Assembly: GCF_053574225.1 (NCBI RefSeq) | Contig: NC_135632.1 | Span: forward strand, 33,050,001 to 33,114,000 | Source: Canis aureus | Taxonomy: Eukaryota; Chordata; Mammalia; Carnivora; Canidae | Reading direction: 5' to 3' | DNA length: 64,000 nucleotides | In this document: piece after piece, positions 49,297-62,142 of the stretch | Layout of the letters: each line of letters starts with the position of its first letter | Position numbering within the stretch: position 1 is the stretch's first letter | Notes under the pieces: model-generated | What the model saw: only the letters and a program-made list of their open reading frames with translations | Database searches by the model: none | Told to the model about the DNA's origin: nothing | Made by a program: the position numbers and the translations under genes

Positions 49297-49494
49297 AAAA
49301 AAGGTTTTTAAAATTTATTTGAGAAAGAGAGAGAGAGCAAGAGAGAACATGAATGGGGGGGAGGGGCAGAAGGATAGGGAGCAGCAGCCTCCTGGCTGAG
49401 CGTAGAGCCTGTCACATGGCTTGATCCCCAGACCTTGAGCTCATGACCTAAGCTGTAAGCAGACACTTAATGGACTGAGACACCCAGGTGCTCC
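49297..49494 (-). mobile_element. Older carnivore tRNA-derived SINE
   Basis: TTTTAAAATTTATTTGAGAA, GGCTTGATCCCCAGACCTTG and CACCCAGGTGCTCC. Flanks CTTCACTTT and CTACACTTTT are a decayed duplication. Confidence 0.85.
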
Positions 49495-49559
49495 TACACT
49501 TTTTTTTTTTTCAAGAGAGAAAAATAAACTTTTCATTTAAGTAACTGCTTTCTCCTTTG

Positions 49560-49680
49560 TAAAATATGATAATGGTACCCAATTGATCAGTTGTTGTGAA
49601 GATGAAGTGAGTCAATATAAGTAAAGCATTTAGAAAAGTGACTGGCATATAAGTGATATAATTATGTGTATATAATAATT
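49560..49680 (+). repeat. MIR-like 3' fragment
   Basis: TCTCCTTTGTAAAATATGAT, GTGAAGATGAAGTGAGTCAA and AAAGTGACTGGCATATAAGT in forward MIR order. Confidence 0.6.
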
Positions 49681-49744
49681 TTATTGAAGTGCCTTAGGCT
49701 TTGTTTTGGACTTTCTTTTTGGGTCTGCATTTTCACTCTAGGTT

Positions 49745-49977
49745 AGGAGTCAGCAAGCTTTGGCTGACAGGCCAAACATGGGCCACTACCTATTTTGTAA
49801 ATAAAGTTTTATTGAAATACAGTCATGCTCATTCATTTACGTATTGTCTATGGCTGCTTCTATATGTACTCTGTGCTACAATGGCAGAGTTGAGTAATTG
49901 TAACAGACCATATGGCTTGCTGAAAATATTTAGTATGTGGCACTTTAGAGAAGAAGTTTGCCAGCATCTGTTGTAGG
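49745..49977 (-). mobile_element. Non-autonomous hAT-type DNA transposon fossil
   Basis: Left AGTCAGCAAGCTTTGG and right AGTTTGCCAGCATCTG are near inverted repeats. The interior AATAAAGTTTTATTGAAATA and CTACAATGGCAGAGTTGAGT match a common mammalian hAT MITE as I remember it. Confidence 0.6.
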
Positions 49978-50030
49978 TGATCTCATCCAGTCTAATGGCT
50001 TTCAATAAATAGGTAAATGACATCCAAATG

Positions 50031-50290
50031 CATCCATCCCAGATGTTTCCTCCAAAACCAGAATCTCCTGTCCAGCTGTCAACCTGACAAGTCCACTGGC
50101 ACACCAATAGACACCTCCAACTTCATGCTTTCTAAAACTTGTTCTTCCTACTGTCTTCCCATCTAGGTACCAGCATCCACCTGGGGGTTTAAGCACAAAG
50201 CCTTGGCGTCTCCTGGACTGCCTACTTACCCTCACTGTCTACCTCCAACCTAGGAGTAAGTTCATTGGTTCTTCCTCTAAAATCTATACT
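50031..50290 (+). repeat. L2 LINE fragment, probable
   Basis: CTGTCTTCCCATCTAGGTAC, CATCCACCTGGGGGTTTAAG and CTTGGCGTCTCCTGGACTGC fit the internal L2 sequence. Diverged. Confidence 0.45.
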
Positions 50291-50949
50291 GCATTAGAGG
50301 AAGGGAGAGAATTACGGGGATTTGGTCCAGGCTTGGGATTTGACACTCCCCTTAAGAATAATATAAGACCTTGAGTCAATGAGATCATGTACCACTCAAA
50401 CCATTTTGGAACTTTTTACTTCCTCAGTCCCAGGTGCATTAATTAGCATGAGTCAGTCTCCCCTTGATTATTTCGATTGTGTGATCCTCATTAAGTGGAC
50501 AACATACCCTGAGATTAACATTCAGGTGATGTTTCCATAGCAGTCCACAATACCAGTCCCAAGAGATGCTTTGAAGAAAAAGCAATAAAAAAAGGTTCTA
50601 TGGTCAAATAAGTTTGAGAATACTGAAGTGCGAACAAGTCACTCCCAGGACCCAAGACATTGGAAGCAGCCCCAGTAACTGAACTGAGAGCTGTCCAAGA
50701 GGAGGTTCTCACAGCACAGTCCTGGTGGCTTCCTCCACTTGGCCACTCTTTCCAGGCCTAAGGTCTGGTGGTTGTGTTTTATTTTATTAAGGTGGAATGG
50801 CTGCCCTAGCACATACATGCAAAAGACACCACAGACCCAGGTACAATAGCTTTCTTCTAGATGGAATACATCAATTTATAGAATAAGTGGGTTAAAGAAA
50901 ACAGGCCTTGGTAGCTCCACAAAGATTGTAAAATAGACTCCACATAGGT

Positions 50950-51140
50950 CAGCGGTTCTAAAAGTGTGGTTCCTGAACCAGCAGCATTTGCATCTTCTGG
51001 AACTACTTACAAATGCAAATTCTCCAGCCCCACCCCAGACCCACTGAATCAGACTCTGTGGGGTGAGGCTGCACCCCCAGTGCGTGTGGGGACATGTACT
51101 CTTGGGGATTCTGATGCAAGCTAAAGTTTGAGAATCAAGA
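50950..51140 (+). mobile_element. MER5A-like hAT-Charlie fossil
   Basis: Terminal CAGCGGTTCTAAAAGTGTGG, then CCAGCAGCATTTGCATCTTC, CCCCAGACCCACTGAATCAG and TCTGATGCAAGCTAAAGTTT, ending GTTTGAGAATCAAGATCTAG. Nearly complete. Confidence 0.8.
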
Positions 51141-52284
51141 TCTAGACCAAATGAAAAATGTATATACAGATGTAAAAACAGACTAGCACCCTTAAGGCTG
51201 GTGGTTGAAAGAGAAGTAAGGCTTTTGAAATATATTTTAGAGCAATGTTATGAGCATTGAATTCTTCTCCTTGCAAAGCCAACAATGGAATGTTTGCTCC
51301 TTCCCAAGAATGAACATCTGATTCAAAAGCAAACCTTTAATGGCTGATACAGTCTGATGAAGCTTGCACCATCATCTAGAAAACATACAATAAAGTTTCA
51401 GTTTGGTAAAACTTTAATTGGAACACTGGCTAAATAATAATGACGAGGTCTACTGCATGTTATAACAAAACAGTACGACTGGTGGTGAAGATACTTCCAT
51501 TCATTTTACAGAGTGGAAACTGAGGGGTTGGTGTTCTCACCCTTCTGTAACTGCCAAGAGATGTTAGTATAGAGATTTTGGCTCTTGATTTGCTATTCTA
51601 GAACTTGCTTGTCACATTTCCCCACACTGCTTTTCTAAGAGAAAATTATTTTGATATTTCGAAAGTTCTGGGCCACTAATTATAGGATTCAACACAAATT
51701 CAAGGTTATTAATGATTTATCTGTTTTTCCAAAGATGAGTTTAATGTAATGCCTCTTTATATATTTATTTTGATTAAAATATTTCCCTCTGTCTCTAGAA
51801 AAAAACCTCTTCAATATTACACGTTTTTATGAATATCACTTATGCTTTGTGTGAATAGCATATAGCCACTCATTTTATGTACTTTTTTTAATTAATGAAA
51901 GCAAGTAGACCCATTTCAACTTACTTTAATGTGTTAAGGTGATTATTTCATTGTAGTTCACACTGATGGCCTTGATTTGAAAAGTTGAGTGGTTATTTGA
52001 GTGGAATGGTTTTGACATTTAACAGCTGGAATATACTTTCTTTATTCCAGAATAACATGTCAGAGTTATTAATTTTAAAACCGATTTCCCTAATAATAGG
52101 AATAATGAATGAATGATTGAGTCATCTGCATTTACTTTGTTTTTCATTTTTAAGAACAACTACTGCAAAATCTAGGCTCTGTTGCAATTCACGTAGTTTT
52201 CAAAAGATTTATTCTTTGTTCATTAAAAGCTTCTTTCTTATATTCATACTTAAAAATGTTATGAAGAATAATTAAAGGTAAAAA

Positions 52285-52615
52285 GTTCAAACAAAGTTAT
52301 GATACATGCTGCGATGTGGATGAACCTCAAAAACAATATGCTAAGAGAAGGATGCCAGTCCTCCTCTATGATTCCATTTTTGTGCAGGGCAGTGAAGGCA
52401 CATCTGTAGGGAAAGTAGATGAGTGGTTGCCAGGGACTGAGTACAGTAATGAGGAGTAACTGTAAACCAGCTGAAAGTTTCTTTGGGGTGATGGAAATGT
52501 TCTAAAATAAGATTGTGGTGATGATTGCAAAACTCTGTAAATATACTAACAATTATGGAACTGTACACTTAAAACAGAGGAATTTTATGGTATGTAAATT
52601 ATATCTTAATAAGGC
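52285..52615 (+). mobile_element. Old LINE-1 3' fragment
   Basis: GATGTGGATGAACCTCAAAA, GAGTGGTTGCCAGGGACTGA, TGTTCTAAAATAAGATTGTG and GAATTTTATGGTATGTAAAT follow the L1M 3' UTR order. Confidence 0.75.
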
Positions 52616-53216
52616 TTTATGAAAATAGATGTGTGGTTACAAATAGCTTGAGCCAATTAAAACCGATTATCAAAATAAAAAACATTTCAAAGTTCATGTT
52701 GTTCATGTATCAATACCATACAGGAGGAAGACATGGCCTTTCTCTAAAATTTGCAACAAGCAAGACATATCAACAAGCAGAAGGCAGTATCTGATGCACC
52801 AAATACTCCATGTGTTAACTGAATATTGAGTGAAGTGGAATTATTATTTCTGAAACAGCATAGGTTAAATTCTTTATTATTCTTCACTAAGACAAATGTC
52901 AGTCAGCTAATAGAATTATTGCTTGATTGTCAACAGAGTTGATGCTCATTTCAAGTCTAGACCCAAAGTTCATCCAACATGTCTATCTGGAAACCCCATA
53001 CTGGAAGCAGTCTCACTGAACTTTTTATTCACAACACACACTGCAGCCTGGGTGCACAGAATACACTTATGAACATTTTTGGTATAAATCAAGATGATCT
53101 CAATCTGGTAAATTACTCAAGCATGTTCAGAAGCTGTAGCAAGTAAGGCTCCGCACAATAAGTACTTTAGTATAGTAACATTTCAAGACAGCTTAAGGAA
53201 AGAAATGATTCATTCT

Positions 53217-53255
53217 GGGGGGTGGTGGGGGGGGTGGGCAGTGGGGGAGGGGAGT
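53217..53255 (+). other. G-quadruplex-capable G-run cluster
   Basis: At least four runs of three or more G separated by one to four bases (GGGGGGTGGTGGGGGGGG, then TGGGCAGTGGGGGAGGGG). It is on the non-template side relative to plus, so THRB RNA carries the C-rich complement. Confidence 0.7.
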
Positions 53256-56200
53256 AACAAGTAAAGAGGAAGTGATATTTGGATTGGATCTTCAAGGAAG
53301 AGGTGAATAAAAGAGCATCTGTAAAGAAGTAGTCAAAAGCTGGATCTACTTCGTGTTGGTATCCTGAGAACCACATCTATAAATGGTGAACTGATCTTCA
53401 TTTTACTTCAAATGTCAAAATAATCTAAAAAGATACATAGTTGATACCAAGATTAACCTAAGATACATTTTGATCTTAGTTGTTTTGTCATTTAAGAGGA
53501 CTGGATGGTGGAAAGAAAAGAAGATCCAATTAAAGCATGAGAAGGTGAATAAAGAGGGAGCATCTACATGTTATCCTCACAGATCTTCAGACCCCAGAGA
53601 ATCTGTTTTCTGTTCCTCCTACAAAGAAACATGTCTCCCAGGGAGGTATCATACTATCCTTCCAGCCTTAAAAATATCATAGGTGATAGAGAAACAAATA
53701 GCTTTGACTCTTGAGACATTGATCCTCAGACTATTGAATGGATGCTTAATAAGAGGGCTTCTTAAAAAGATACGTTCTTCCAATCCCATGAGATAATGAA
53801 CAAGCCCATCAATAATGACACAAACCTCCTCACATGAACATGTAGGTGGTTTGGAAGATTGGAAACCATTTCTGAATCACACACTTAAACTTTTATAGGA
53901 ATAAACATCATGGGATACAATTTTTTTTCCAGCATTTTTGCAAAAATGCATAATCTGATCCTCATCATGAGGAAACATCAGTCAAACCCAAACTGAGGAA
54001 TGTTCTACAAAATCATAGGCCTGCATTCTTCAAACATGTCAGTGTCATGAAAAACAGAAAGATCATGAAACTGTTACAAATTAAAGCAGGCAAAAGAGAC
54101 ACAAAAGCTAGACAAAATACATAATCCTAGCCTAAGTCCTGGACCAGAAACAGAACTGGCAAAAGGAACAAGTGGTGGTGGCCCTGTTGGAAGCCTCCAG
54201 AGACCATCTTTTCTCCGGCCCCGGTCTCAACCTCTACCTCCCCTCCCAAACAGGGGACAATTTGTTAAATTTACACAAAGCCTATAGGTTAGGTAATAGT
54301 AGGCACCAATGTTAAACTTTCTCATTTTGAGAATTGTATCATAGTTTTCTAAGAGAATTTCTTTGACTTTAGGGGACACTCTGAAGTATTTAGAGTTCAA
54401 GGGGTATGATGTTTGTGACTTATTCTTACATGATTCTGAAAAATAATAACGTGTGTATATACAAACAGATGCATACATACACTCACATATATTGTGATAA
54501 GGTGAATGTGGCAAACAACTGATGAGTCCAGATGAAGGGGATGTGGAAGTTCTCTGTATTAAACCAACTACCTGGGAGAGTGAAGAGTACTTTAAAATCA
54601 CATATAAAATTGAAATATAGGTTTGCTATAGCAGAGCAAGAAAACACACAACTCACTCAAACTTGAAGATGGTCCTTTTCTATGCATTTCGTTTTTTCCA
54701 GTTCAACTCTTAAAAGCAGAAACCAGCTAAAAAAGCAAGCAAATTTGCAATAAAACAACAAACAAAACCAAACCCCCTCAATTCATCTAGGAAAAGCGTG
54801 TCAGATTGATTAGTGTTATTTTTTTTTCCTTTTAGTGGTGATCACCAGGCTTCTATCCTTGATATTACAAAACTTTTTTTAATCATAGAGTACACATTTG
54901 TTTCCTTTGTTTGGGGAAGAAATAAGACTCAAACATAGAATGATCACTTCATAGGAAAGTTAAGAATGAGCCTATCATGTGTAACCAGAAACGGATAATA
55001 AGAAAGCACTATGCCCTATGTTTGGCCATAAATATTAAATGAGATGAACCCATTGCAGATACCTGTTTCCTTGGAAACCATTCAATTGAAACTCCTGCAA
55101 AAATTAACATGTATTTTTTTTTCCCTTAAAGGGCAGGAGCTTCTTTTACTTACACATTTTTGACCTTTAGTTTTATATCTTAAGCTTATTATAAGAAGTT
55201 CTTCCCTGGTCTAGGCAAACAAAGAGCAAAATAAGTATCTTTTCATTAGTTGTGAGGCTGGGCTTATGACAGTATGGCCTCTATAAGCTGCACATTATGG
55301 GGCAGCTATGAGTAGTTGGGGTAAAATTTGCTACTCACCAAATATTGCCCCCACATGGTATTCTAACTCAAATGCCAAGTAAATTCACAATTGAATTAAA
55401 TAGTCATATTTGCAATACAGTTTTCTGTTTTAAGAAGCAGTAAAGTTAGTAAAGTCAAGTCTCTTGTATAAGTCAATACTGGAAAATATCATGGCGATAG
55501 AGATTCGCCAAAGATAATAATTCTGTTTCAGGTCAATGCCACGGAGGATGGCTTTGGGCCATGGAGGATTTCTGACTCTTATTTCCAAAGCTCAGTTGAT
55601 TTTGGATTTCTGGTATCTTTGCAGTGTGGATAGAGAAGTGGGATCATATTTATTTCAGTTCAAATCAAAATGGCTGAATTGTCCCAGGACATGAAAAATT
55701 GATCTCTAAAAATAGTTCATATTAGCATCAGCTACAGAGTAGTTTAACAACAGAGAGAAACCATCCCTGTGTCAATATAGGTCATACATACAGGTGAAAT
55801 GGCTTCCCAGGATACTTGCCTATTTTGTCTGCAGTGTCACTATTATGCAGGCTTACCCTTGGTATGCAGTCTCTGTACCTCCAGAGGTACTCAAACCCAA
55901 AGCCTCTGTCCTGGAGAGGTACGGATATACTGGTCACCAACACTTTCAGAGGAATAAGTTTATTATGGAGCATGAGTATGTTTCCAGAAGCTGACAGGGG
56001 TTTTAGAAGCCCCGACTTACTGGGGAATCGAGAATGGGTGTCTGCCTAGTCTGAAGTCTTCTGTTCCTGGGGGAAGCTGTCCAACAAGAGAGATAAGACG
56101 ACTGAAAAAGATGGTGAAAAGTAACCGATTGCCCAATTTATCTGGGAGTTGCTATGTTTTCCTGATAATCACAGTTTAGGTTTGGGGGATCAGTTCTAAC

Positions 56201-56530
56201 TTAATATATTTTGTCCTGTTTTCCCCACAAGGGGGAAATATGGTTATCGTATTAGAGAGGTACTTTAAAATGGATTGTAGATTAATATCCTTGGTTTCTT
56301 TATGGACAATTAATCTCTGAATACATTCTTTGCTGGAGAGAATTAGTGATTTATCCAAGGTTAAATACTTGGTAAATGTCAGACTTAAGAGCCCAACCAT
56401 AGTCTTCTATTCTCAATATTCCCTATGTTCCTACCAAGTACTGGGGAGCATTCCTAAGATTTAATGCAGCAGGCCACCTATGTAATTTGAGAATTCTTGA
56501 AGTACTTTCCCCCCTTCCTCCAGCTTTATT

Positions 56531-56717
56531 TTATTTTATTTTTAAAGATTTACTTTTATTTATTTATGATAGACATAGAGAGAGAGAGGCAGAGACACAG
56601 GCAGAGGGAGAATCAGGCTCCATGCCGGGAGCCCGATGCGGGACTCGATCCTGGGACTCCAGGATCGCGCCCTGGGCCAAAGGCAGGCGCGAAACCGCTG
56701 AGCCACCCAGGGATCCC
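56531..56717 (-). mobile_element. Young canine SINE nested in an old L1 fragment
   Basis: Intact reverse head GAGCCACCCAGGGATCCC and body GACTCGATCCTGGGACTCCA. Perfect 14-bp duplication CCTCCAGCTTTATT at 56517-56530 and 56719-56732. Sense to THRB. Confidence 0.95.
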
Positions 56718-56718
56718 C

Positions 56719-56880
56719 CCTCCAGCTTTATTGAGGTATATTTGACAAATAAAATTGTAAGACATCTAAAGTGTACATTGTGGTGATTTGATGTACACAT
56801 ACACTGTGACAGGATTTCTCCCCTCTGAGTAATTAACACATCCATCACCTCAGGTATTTTATATCTACAATTGTATGTAA
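56719..56880 (-). mobile_element. Old LINE-1-derived fragment split by the SINE
   Basis: CAGCTTTATTGAGGTATATT, CATCTAAAGTGTACATTGTG and TAATTAACACATCCATCACC are a recurring mammalian L1M sequence. The SINE target site is its first bases. Confidence 0.6.
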
Positions 56881-57630
56881 ATGTATATAATATTATATAT
56901 GTATAAATATATACAATGTATACATACATATATATATCTTTGGTGAGAACATTTAAATTCTACTATTTTAGCAAGATTTCATTTATATATTACAGTGTTA
57001 ACAATCTTGGAATGTCTCCGTAGCCCCAGATCAACATGTCATTCACACATTATCCAAATTTGGCTGGAACCTCTGTGTTCAGTAGTCTTTCTTGGCAAGG
57101 TGACATTTGTCTTTAGAACACTGTGTCACAGACTTCACGGTGGGTTAATGCTGCTCCTACTGCCCAGCACACAACTGACAGCATGCACAGTGGCATGTGG
57201 CAGTCCTGCTCCTTATTTTCTCTCTCTCTCATCCATTCCTTGCTATTCTCACCCCTTCATGGCTCCTTCCAGTCCATTTCTTCTATTGGCATTACAGGAC
57301 CTTGTCAAGGGAGAAAGGAATCTGACCCAATCCATCCACTCGGAGACACTAGTGACTTGATAAGATATCCAGCTAGGAGGTTTGCATTTTAAAGGGCCAC
57401 AGAGAATTCATGACAACCTGTGGGGGATGTCTGAGGAAAGGAAAGGCTTTGAATTCCAGTGGTTACTTCTGATATCTCTGTAAGGCTGACTCTCCCAACA
57501 GTACCTTTCAACTTCATTGCCAAATTCTACAGGTTAACCACCCACATCGTAACCTATTTTGTCTGAAAACTACCTGTTGGAAGTATCAAGGTATTTGGTT
57601 GTTGTAACTATTCCCCCTGCATCTGTAATA

Positions 57631-57693
57631 TTCTGAGCTTGCTTGCTTGCATATTTATTCATTTATTTATTTATTTATTTATTTTCTGAGCTT
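57631..57693 (-). repeat. (ATTT)n tract between 10-bp direct repeats
   Basis: TTCTGAGCTT at 57631-57640 and 57684-57693 flanks 43 bp ending in TTATTTATTTATTTATT, a SINE-tail-like repeat. Possible near-tail-only insertion. Confidence 0.5.
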
Positions 57694-57834
57694 TAGAAAC
57701 ATCAATCCTGTCATTATCTACTTAGTGGTTATTTTCACATGGGCCTTCTATAACCCTAACATCCAGTCTGCTTCTCTTCTTTCAAAGCTTCATTGTAAAA
57801 ATAACACACACAGAATTCCACAATTCAGTGAGAG

Positions 57835-57970
57835 AGGATTCCCATTTTACAGATGAGGAAACTGAGGCTCAGACAGGCTAAGAGACTTGCTCAAAGCTGG
57901 GTGGCTGTTAGAGCAGCACCAGAATTTGACCTTGGACCTTATGACTAGGTAGGTGCTGAAGACCACACCT
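57835..57970 (-). repeat. MIR-like fragment
   Basis: TTTTACAGATGAGGAAACTG and AGACAGGCTAAGAGACTTGC, the reverse MIR core. Confidence 0.65.
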
Positions 57971-58102
57971 CCTGTCACACCAGGTCTGACTGCATTGCAC
58001 CTTCTTCTGTGTTGTAGACCAGTGCTTTCCCTGTGCCTTAGATTCCTTCCATGGGGTGCCTGGAATTCCCTTGCCTTTTTGTGTCATAAGAAAGTATAAT
58101 GA

Positions 58103-58239
58103 TAGGGACGCTCAGTGGTTGAGGGATCGAGTCCTGAATTGGGCTCCCCATGTGGAGCCTGCTTTTCCTTCTGCCTATGTCTCTGCCTCTCTCTCTCTGT
58201 GTCTCTCATGAATAAATAAATAAATATAATCTTAAAAAA
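58103..58239 (+). mobile_element. Canine SINE with internally deleted head
   Basis: GGACGCTCAGTGGTTGAGGG passes directly into GATCGAGTCCTGAATTGGGC, so the usual middle of the tRNA part is missing. CTCATGAATAAATAAATAAA tail. Duplication AGAAAGTATAATGAT before and AGAAAGTATAATAAT after. Antisense to THRB. Confidence 0.85.
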
Positions 58240-58569
58240 AGAAAGTATAATAATACAGAGCTCTAGTGTTGGAGCTGGACTGCCAGAGTTTGAATTCCAG
58301 TTCAGCTTCTTCATACTTTTCTTGGTTTCTTATTTACATTTTTAATTATCGAAAGGGTTTGAAAATTATCTTGGTTGTTTCTATGGACTCTTCTTTCCAT
58401 TGTTTATGCCTCTCTACAGCTGCGTGTGTAGTAGATGTTTGGTTTTGCTTCTCTTTATGTTTATATGGTTGTGAATGTATTTCAAGGCCAGGAAGGGCAG
58501 CAAACATGGAGAAGCAGAGCCTGAGGCTAAGAGAATATTTCTATCCCCAAAACAGTTATCTTGTCATCT

Positions 58570-58710
58570 CTACTAAGTGGCAGGCACTATGCTGGGTGCT
58601 TTACACACATTAGCTTTCATCTTTACGATGAAAGCCAGATAGCATGACCCCATTTAAAATTAAGGGGACAGAGGGTCAGAGAGGTTAAAAAAAGATCTGC
58701 CCTGAGTTGG
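58570..58710 (-). repeat. MIR-like fragment
   Basis: GGCAGGCACTATGCTGGGTG, then GGGTCAGAGAGGTTAAAAAA in reverse MIR order. Confidence 0.65.
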
Positions 58711-59043
58711 TATATTTAAGAACAAGGAGGCCACCTAAGTATGTCTGACTATAAAGCATATGAACTTAACTTTTAAAGAAAACTGCACAGGGTATTCATA
58801 AATGCATTCTTATTGTAAAAAAAATCTTGCATGCAGTTGTATTTGGAGTTAGAGTTAGCATCTCCTCCTTTACTCTGCTCTTTCATTTTTGAGCTACCTA
58901 GTGTCATGGATTGACCTGTACCCAGGGCCTCTGGTCTATGCACATTTGTGCACCCGCAGTGATACAGACTTTTGAAACTGTAAGTGGAAGCCCACTGTAC
59001 TTAATGCCTGGTGGCTTCTCTATTTTGTGTTCCTAAAAGTGCC

Positions 59044-59220
59044 TTTTTTTTTTTTTAAAGATTTTACTTATTTACTCATGAGACACACACACACACACAT
59101 AAGATAGGTAGAGACATAGGCAGAGGGAGAAGCAGGCTCCTCACAGGGAGCCTGATGCAGGACTTGATCCCAGGACCCCAGGATCATGACCTGAGTTGAC
59201 CGCTGAGACACCCAGGCATC
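59044..59220 (-). mobile_element. Canine tRNA-derived SINE
   Basis: Poly(T), AAAGATTTTACTTATTTACT, a (CA)n run, GACTTGATCCCAGGACCCCA and GAGACACCCAGGCATC. Flanks CCTAAAAGTGCC and CCTAAAAGCACC form a near-perfect duplication. Sense to THRB. Confidence 0.93.
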
Positions 59221-61289
59221 CCTAAAAGCACCTCTTTTTAAGAGGTGTTTATTTTTTAAGAACCTGTGTATTTTTTTAGTGGATACTTTAGATATGCTGT
59301 CGTTTATCTGAACATTCTCCTATGGATAGATATTTGGAGTGTTTTTATGTTTTCAGTAACAAAAACAAAGGTGCAAAGAAAACAGGTGAACACGGATCTT
59401 CATTCCTGTGGGTATTCTATGGAACAGAGTATTGTAAGCAGGACGGCTGGGTCAAAGCATATCTTCATTTACGGTTGTGATAGATACTGCCAAAATGGCC
59501 TTGGAAAGCCTGTGGTCCATCTACTGCTCCATGCTGCATCTCAGTGAAAACTGAAGTTGGATAAAGGAGCCTTGACTTTCTGATGTTTGCCTCCTTTGCC
59601 ATTGCCCTGTTTCCAGTGTTTTCCTCCTTTCCACTTCAGCTGATTGCTTTTCTTTCATTTCTTGCCCTCTATTTCTTTCTGTCCTGTTCTACTTATGGGG
59701 TGCTCTTTCCTGCCTTTGAAGTATCAAATCTCACAGCTCTCTTGCAGATACCAGAAGCTAGTGGAGAGCACTTATTCTCATGTTGATGGCTAACATTCCA
59801 AGAGTGCCCTTGAGGTATATGAATCACACTGGCACTCTCAGCTGGGACCTCGCATCCTGATGTATGGCGAGTAGGGGCAGAGTGGAGAGCTGAGATGGAT
59901 GGAGCAGATGGTGGTACTAGTGGAAGGGCTCAAGCTTTTTAATTCTCCATCTTCTAAAATACTCATTTACCTGAAGATGTCCTTGTATTTTACTTAAGGA
60001 CAAAGATAGCAATCACCCGTTGAAAATGTGAATGTCTAACTTGAAGGATTATAATGCATACAATGACTTGGCATTACATCTCTCATTTTTAGAACACTTT
60101 GTTATTTTGGTAAATGAGAATTATATATCATTTAAAATTGTCATCATTGATTTGATTCATTTTTTCCTCCTTATGAAGAGCATGAGTTAATAGTCTGCCC
60201 CTTTACTGACATAAGATACTGTTTTAAAAATTACTTTAACTTGTCTAAATCTTGAGGACTGGCCTTAATAAATTATGGTATATCTATAAGCAAGTATAAT
60301 TTATAGCTAATAAAAGTCAGGATTCAGAGGAATACTTAATGACAAAGGAAAATGTTCATGATATGTCATTAAGCATTAAAAGCTGGTTAAAAAATGGTAC
60401 GTCCATCTAGTATGATCCCAAGTTTGTAAAAAATAGATACATACAGAAAAAAGACTGAAATAGTGTAAAGATTTTAACACTGCTTATCTTTGGATGATCG
60501 AAATACAAATGATTTCTAAAAAATTTTTTTGTTGAACTTTCGGGAAATTTTCTATTTTGTACATGAACATGGAAGGCTTTTACAATGCGAGAAAGTAACT
60601 TTAGTAAAATTATTTAGACTTTTTTTCTCCTTGCCTTCCTCGGATATAAGACTCGGTTCTCTTGCTATTAAACATAGAACTGATCTACAGAGAAAATTCA
60701 GTGAGATCACTAGATTGCTCTCCATCTTTTTCTGATGCAAACCAGGGAGATGGGTCAGTCCCTGTGTTTTTTTCTACTACTAGGTTCCAGCCTATCAGAA
60801 GGTACCTGATTAACATTGAGCACAAACATCCAAGTATGGAGTCTGACTGTCTGGGTCCAGACCCTGTTAGATCCAGGTACAGGGGTGCATACATCTAACT
60901 AGGACCCATCCTTGTGGAACTGGTGGGACCCTGTGGTTCCAAAGAGAAGTTCAGGAAGGCATGAGAGATCTGCATGAAGAAGTCTTCTAAGTACTTAGAG
61001 GAGGATCAAGGCCCCAGCCAAACAAAGTGGGATTCTCTGAAGGGCTCAAGTCCCAGAGGGATGTGTTACCAAGCCGAGTGATTAAATAGAACATCCAGTT
61101 GGCAATTAAGATAAACCAGGCCTAAAGGAAGCCCAGTCAAGAACAGCGACTTAGGGGACTCTCCAGGTGCAATCAAGGAAGGGAAGAAAAATGCACATTC
61201 CCTGAGTGTCCACTAGGTGGCAGGCCCTTTCCTACACTAAGCTTAAGTGCAGTCTCAGGCATTTTCTGATACTCAGGTTTTTAAGAATC

Positions 61290-61440
61290 CTCCTGTGGGC
61301 TGGTTAAAAAACACAGATTTCGATCCACTTTTCAAAGCTTCCAGTTCAGCAGTCTGAGGTGAGGCCTGAGAATCTGCATTTCTAACAAACTCCCGATGAG
61401 GCTAGTGCCACTGGCTGGTGCACTTCGAAGACCACCAAAT
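61290..61440 (+). repeat. MER5-like hAT fossil
   Basis: CAGTCTGAGGTGAGGCCTGA, GAATCTGCATTTCTAACAAA and CCCGATGAGGCTAGTGCCAC follow the internal MER5 order. Confidence 0.6.
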
Positions 61441-61860
61441 ACATCATCCCAGACTCTGGGAGAGAAGGAGGTAGGCAGGAGTAGGATGTGGTCCTTGTGC
61501 CTGAGCAATCAGTTCAAATTGTGACAAAAACTCCAGGGAGGTGTAGTGTAGAGATAGCAGAGTGGCTTGGGGTCATTTGATGCTGGTTGGAAACAGCCTC
61601 TAGAACTCGAGCAGACTGGAATTATGGGCTCTACAGCAGAATGTCAGGTCTCCAGAGCTCTCATTCCAGATAAATGTGCTCCCAGTTAATTTCCTTAGAA
61701 TGACATAGCAGACAGAAATATAGGTATATGCAGATTAAAATGAAAGCTGTCTTCAGACCCAGACTGAAAAACAAAACATGAAATTTGTACCAAAAATAAG
61801 CCAGAAGGAAAACAATAATTCTATAAAGCATACATTAGTGATTCTCAAATTATTTGAACT

Positions 61861-61905
61861 GAAGGACCATTTATTTTTTATTTTTATTTTTTGAAGGACC
61901 ATTTA
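61861..61905 (-). repeat. Tail-only insertion scar
   Basis: GAAGGACCATTTA at 61861-61873 and 61893-61905 (perfect 13 bp) flanks 19 bp made only of T with two A. The clearest example of its kind in the window. Confidence 0.8.
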
Positions 61906-62142
61906 AAAACATATCTGGTCCATTATAGTGTAGTACATGGTTCTTTTGCATGAGACTTTTTTATAGCTCTGGCCATGCATTACTGACCAGGCAAGTGGGA
62001 CAACTCTCGACTGGTCCAGACCCTGTTCAGTGAGGTGAGCCCACTGATCATGCATGGGAATGTCAGTGGTTAATGACAAATTGCTATAAAAGTTTTTAAA
62101 GCTTACTCTTAGTTTCTGTATTTGCTTCAATAAAGAGGAACA

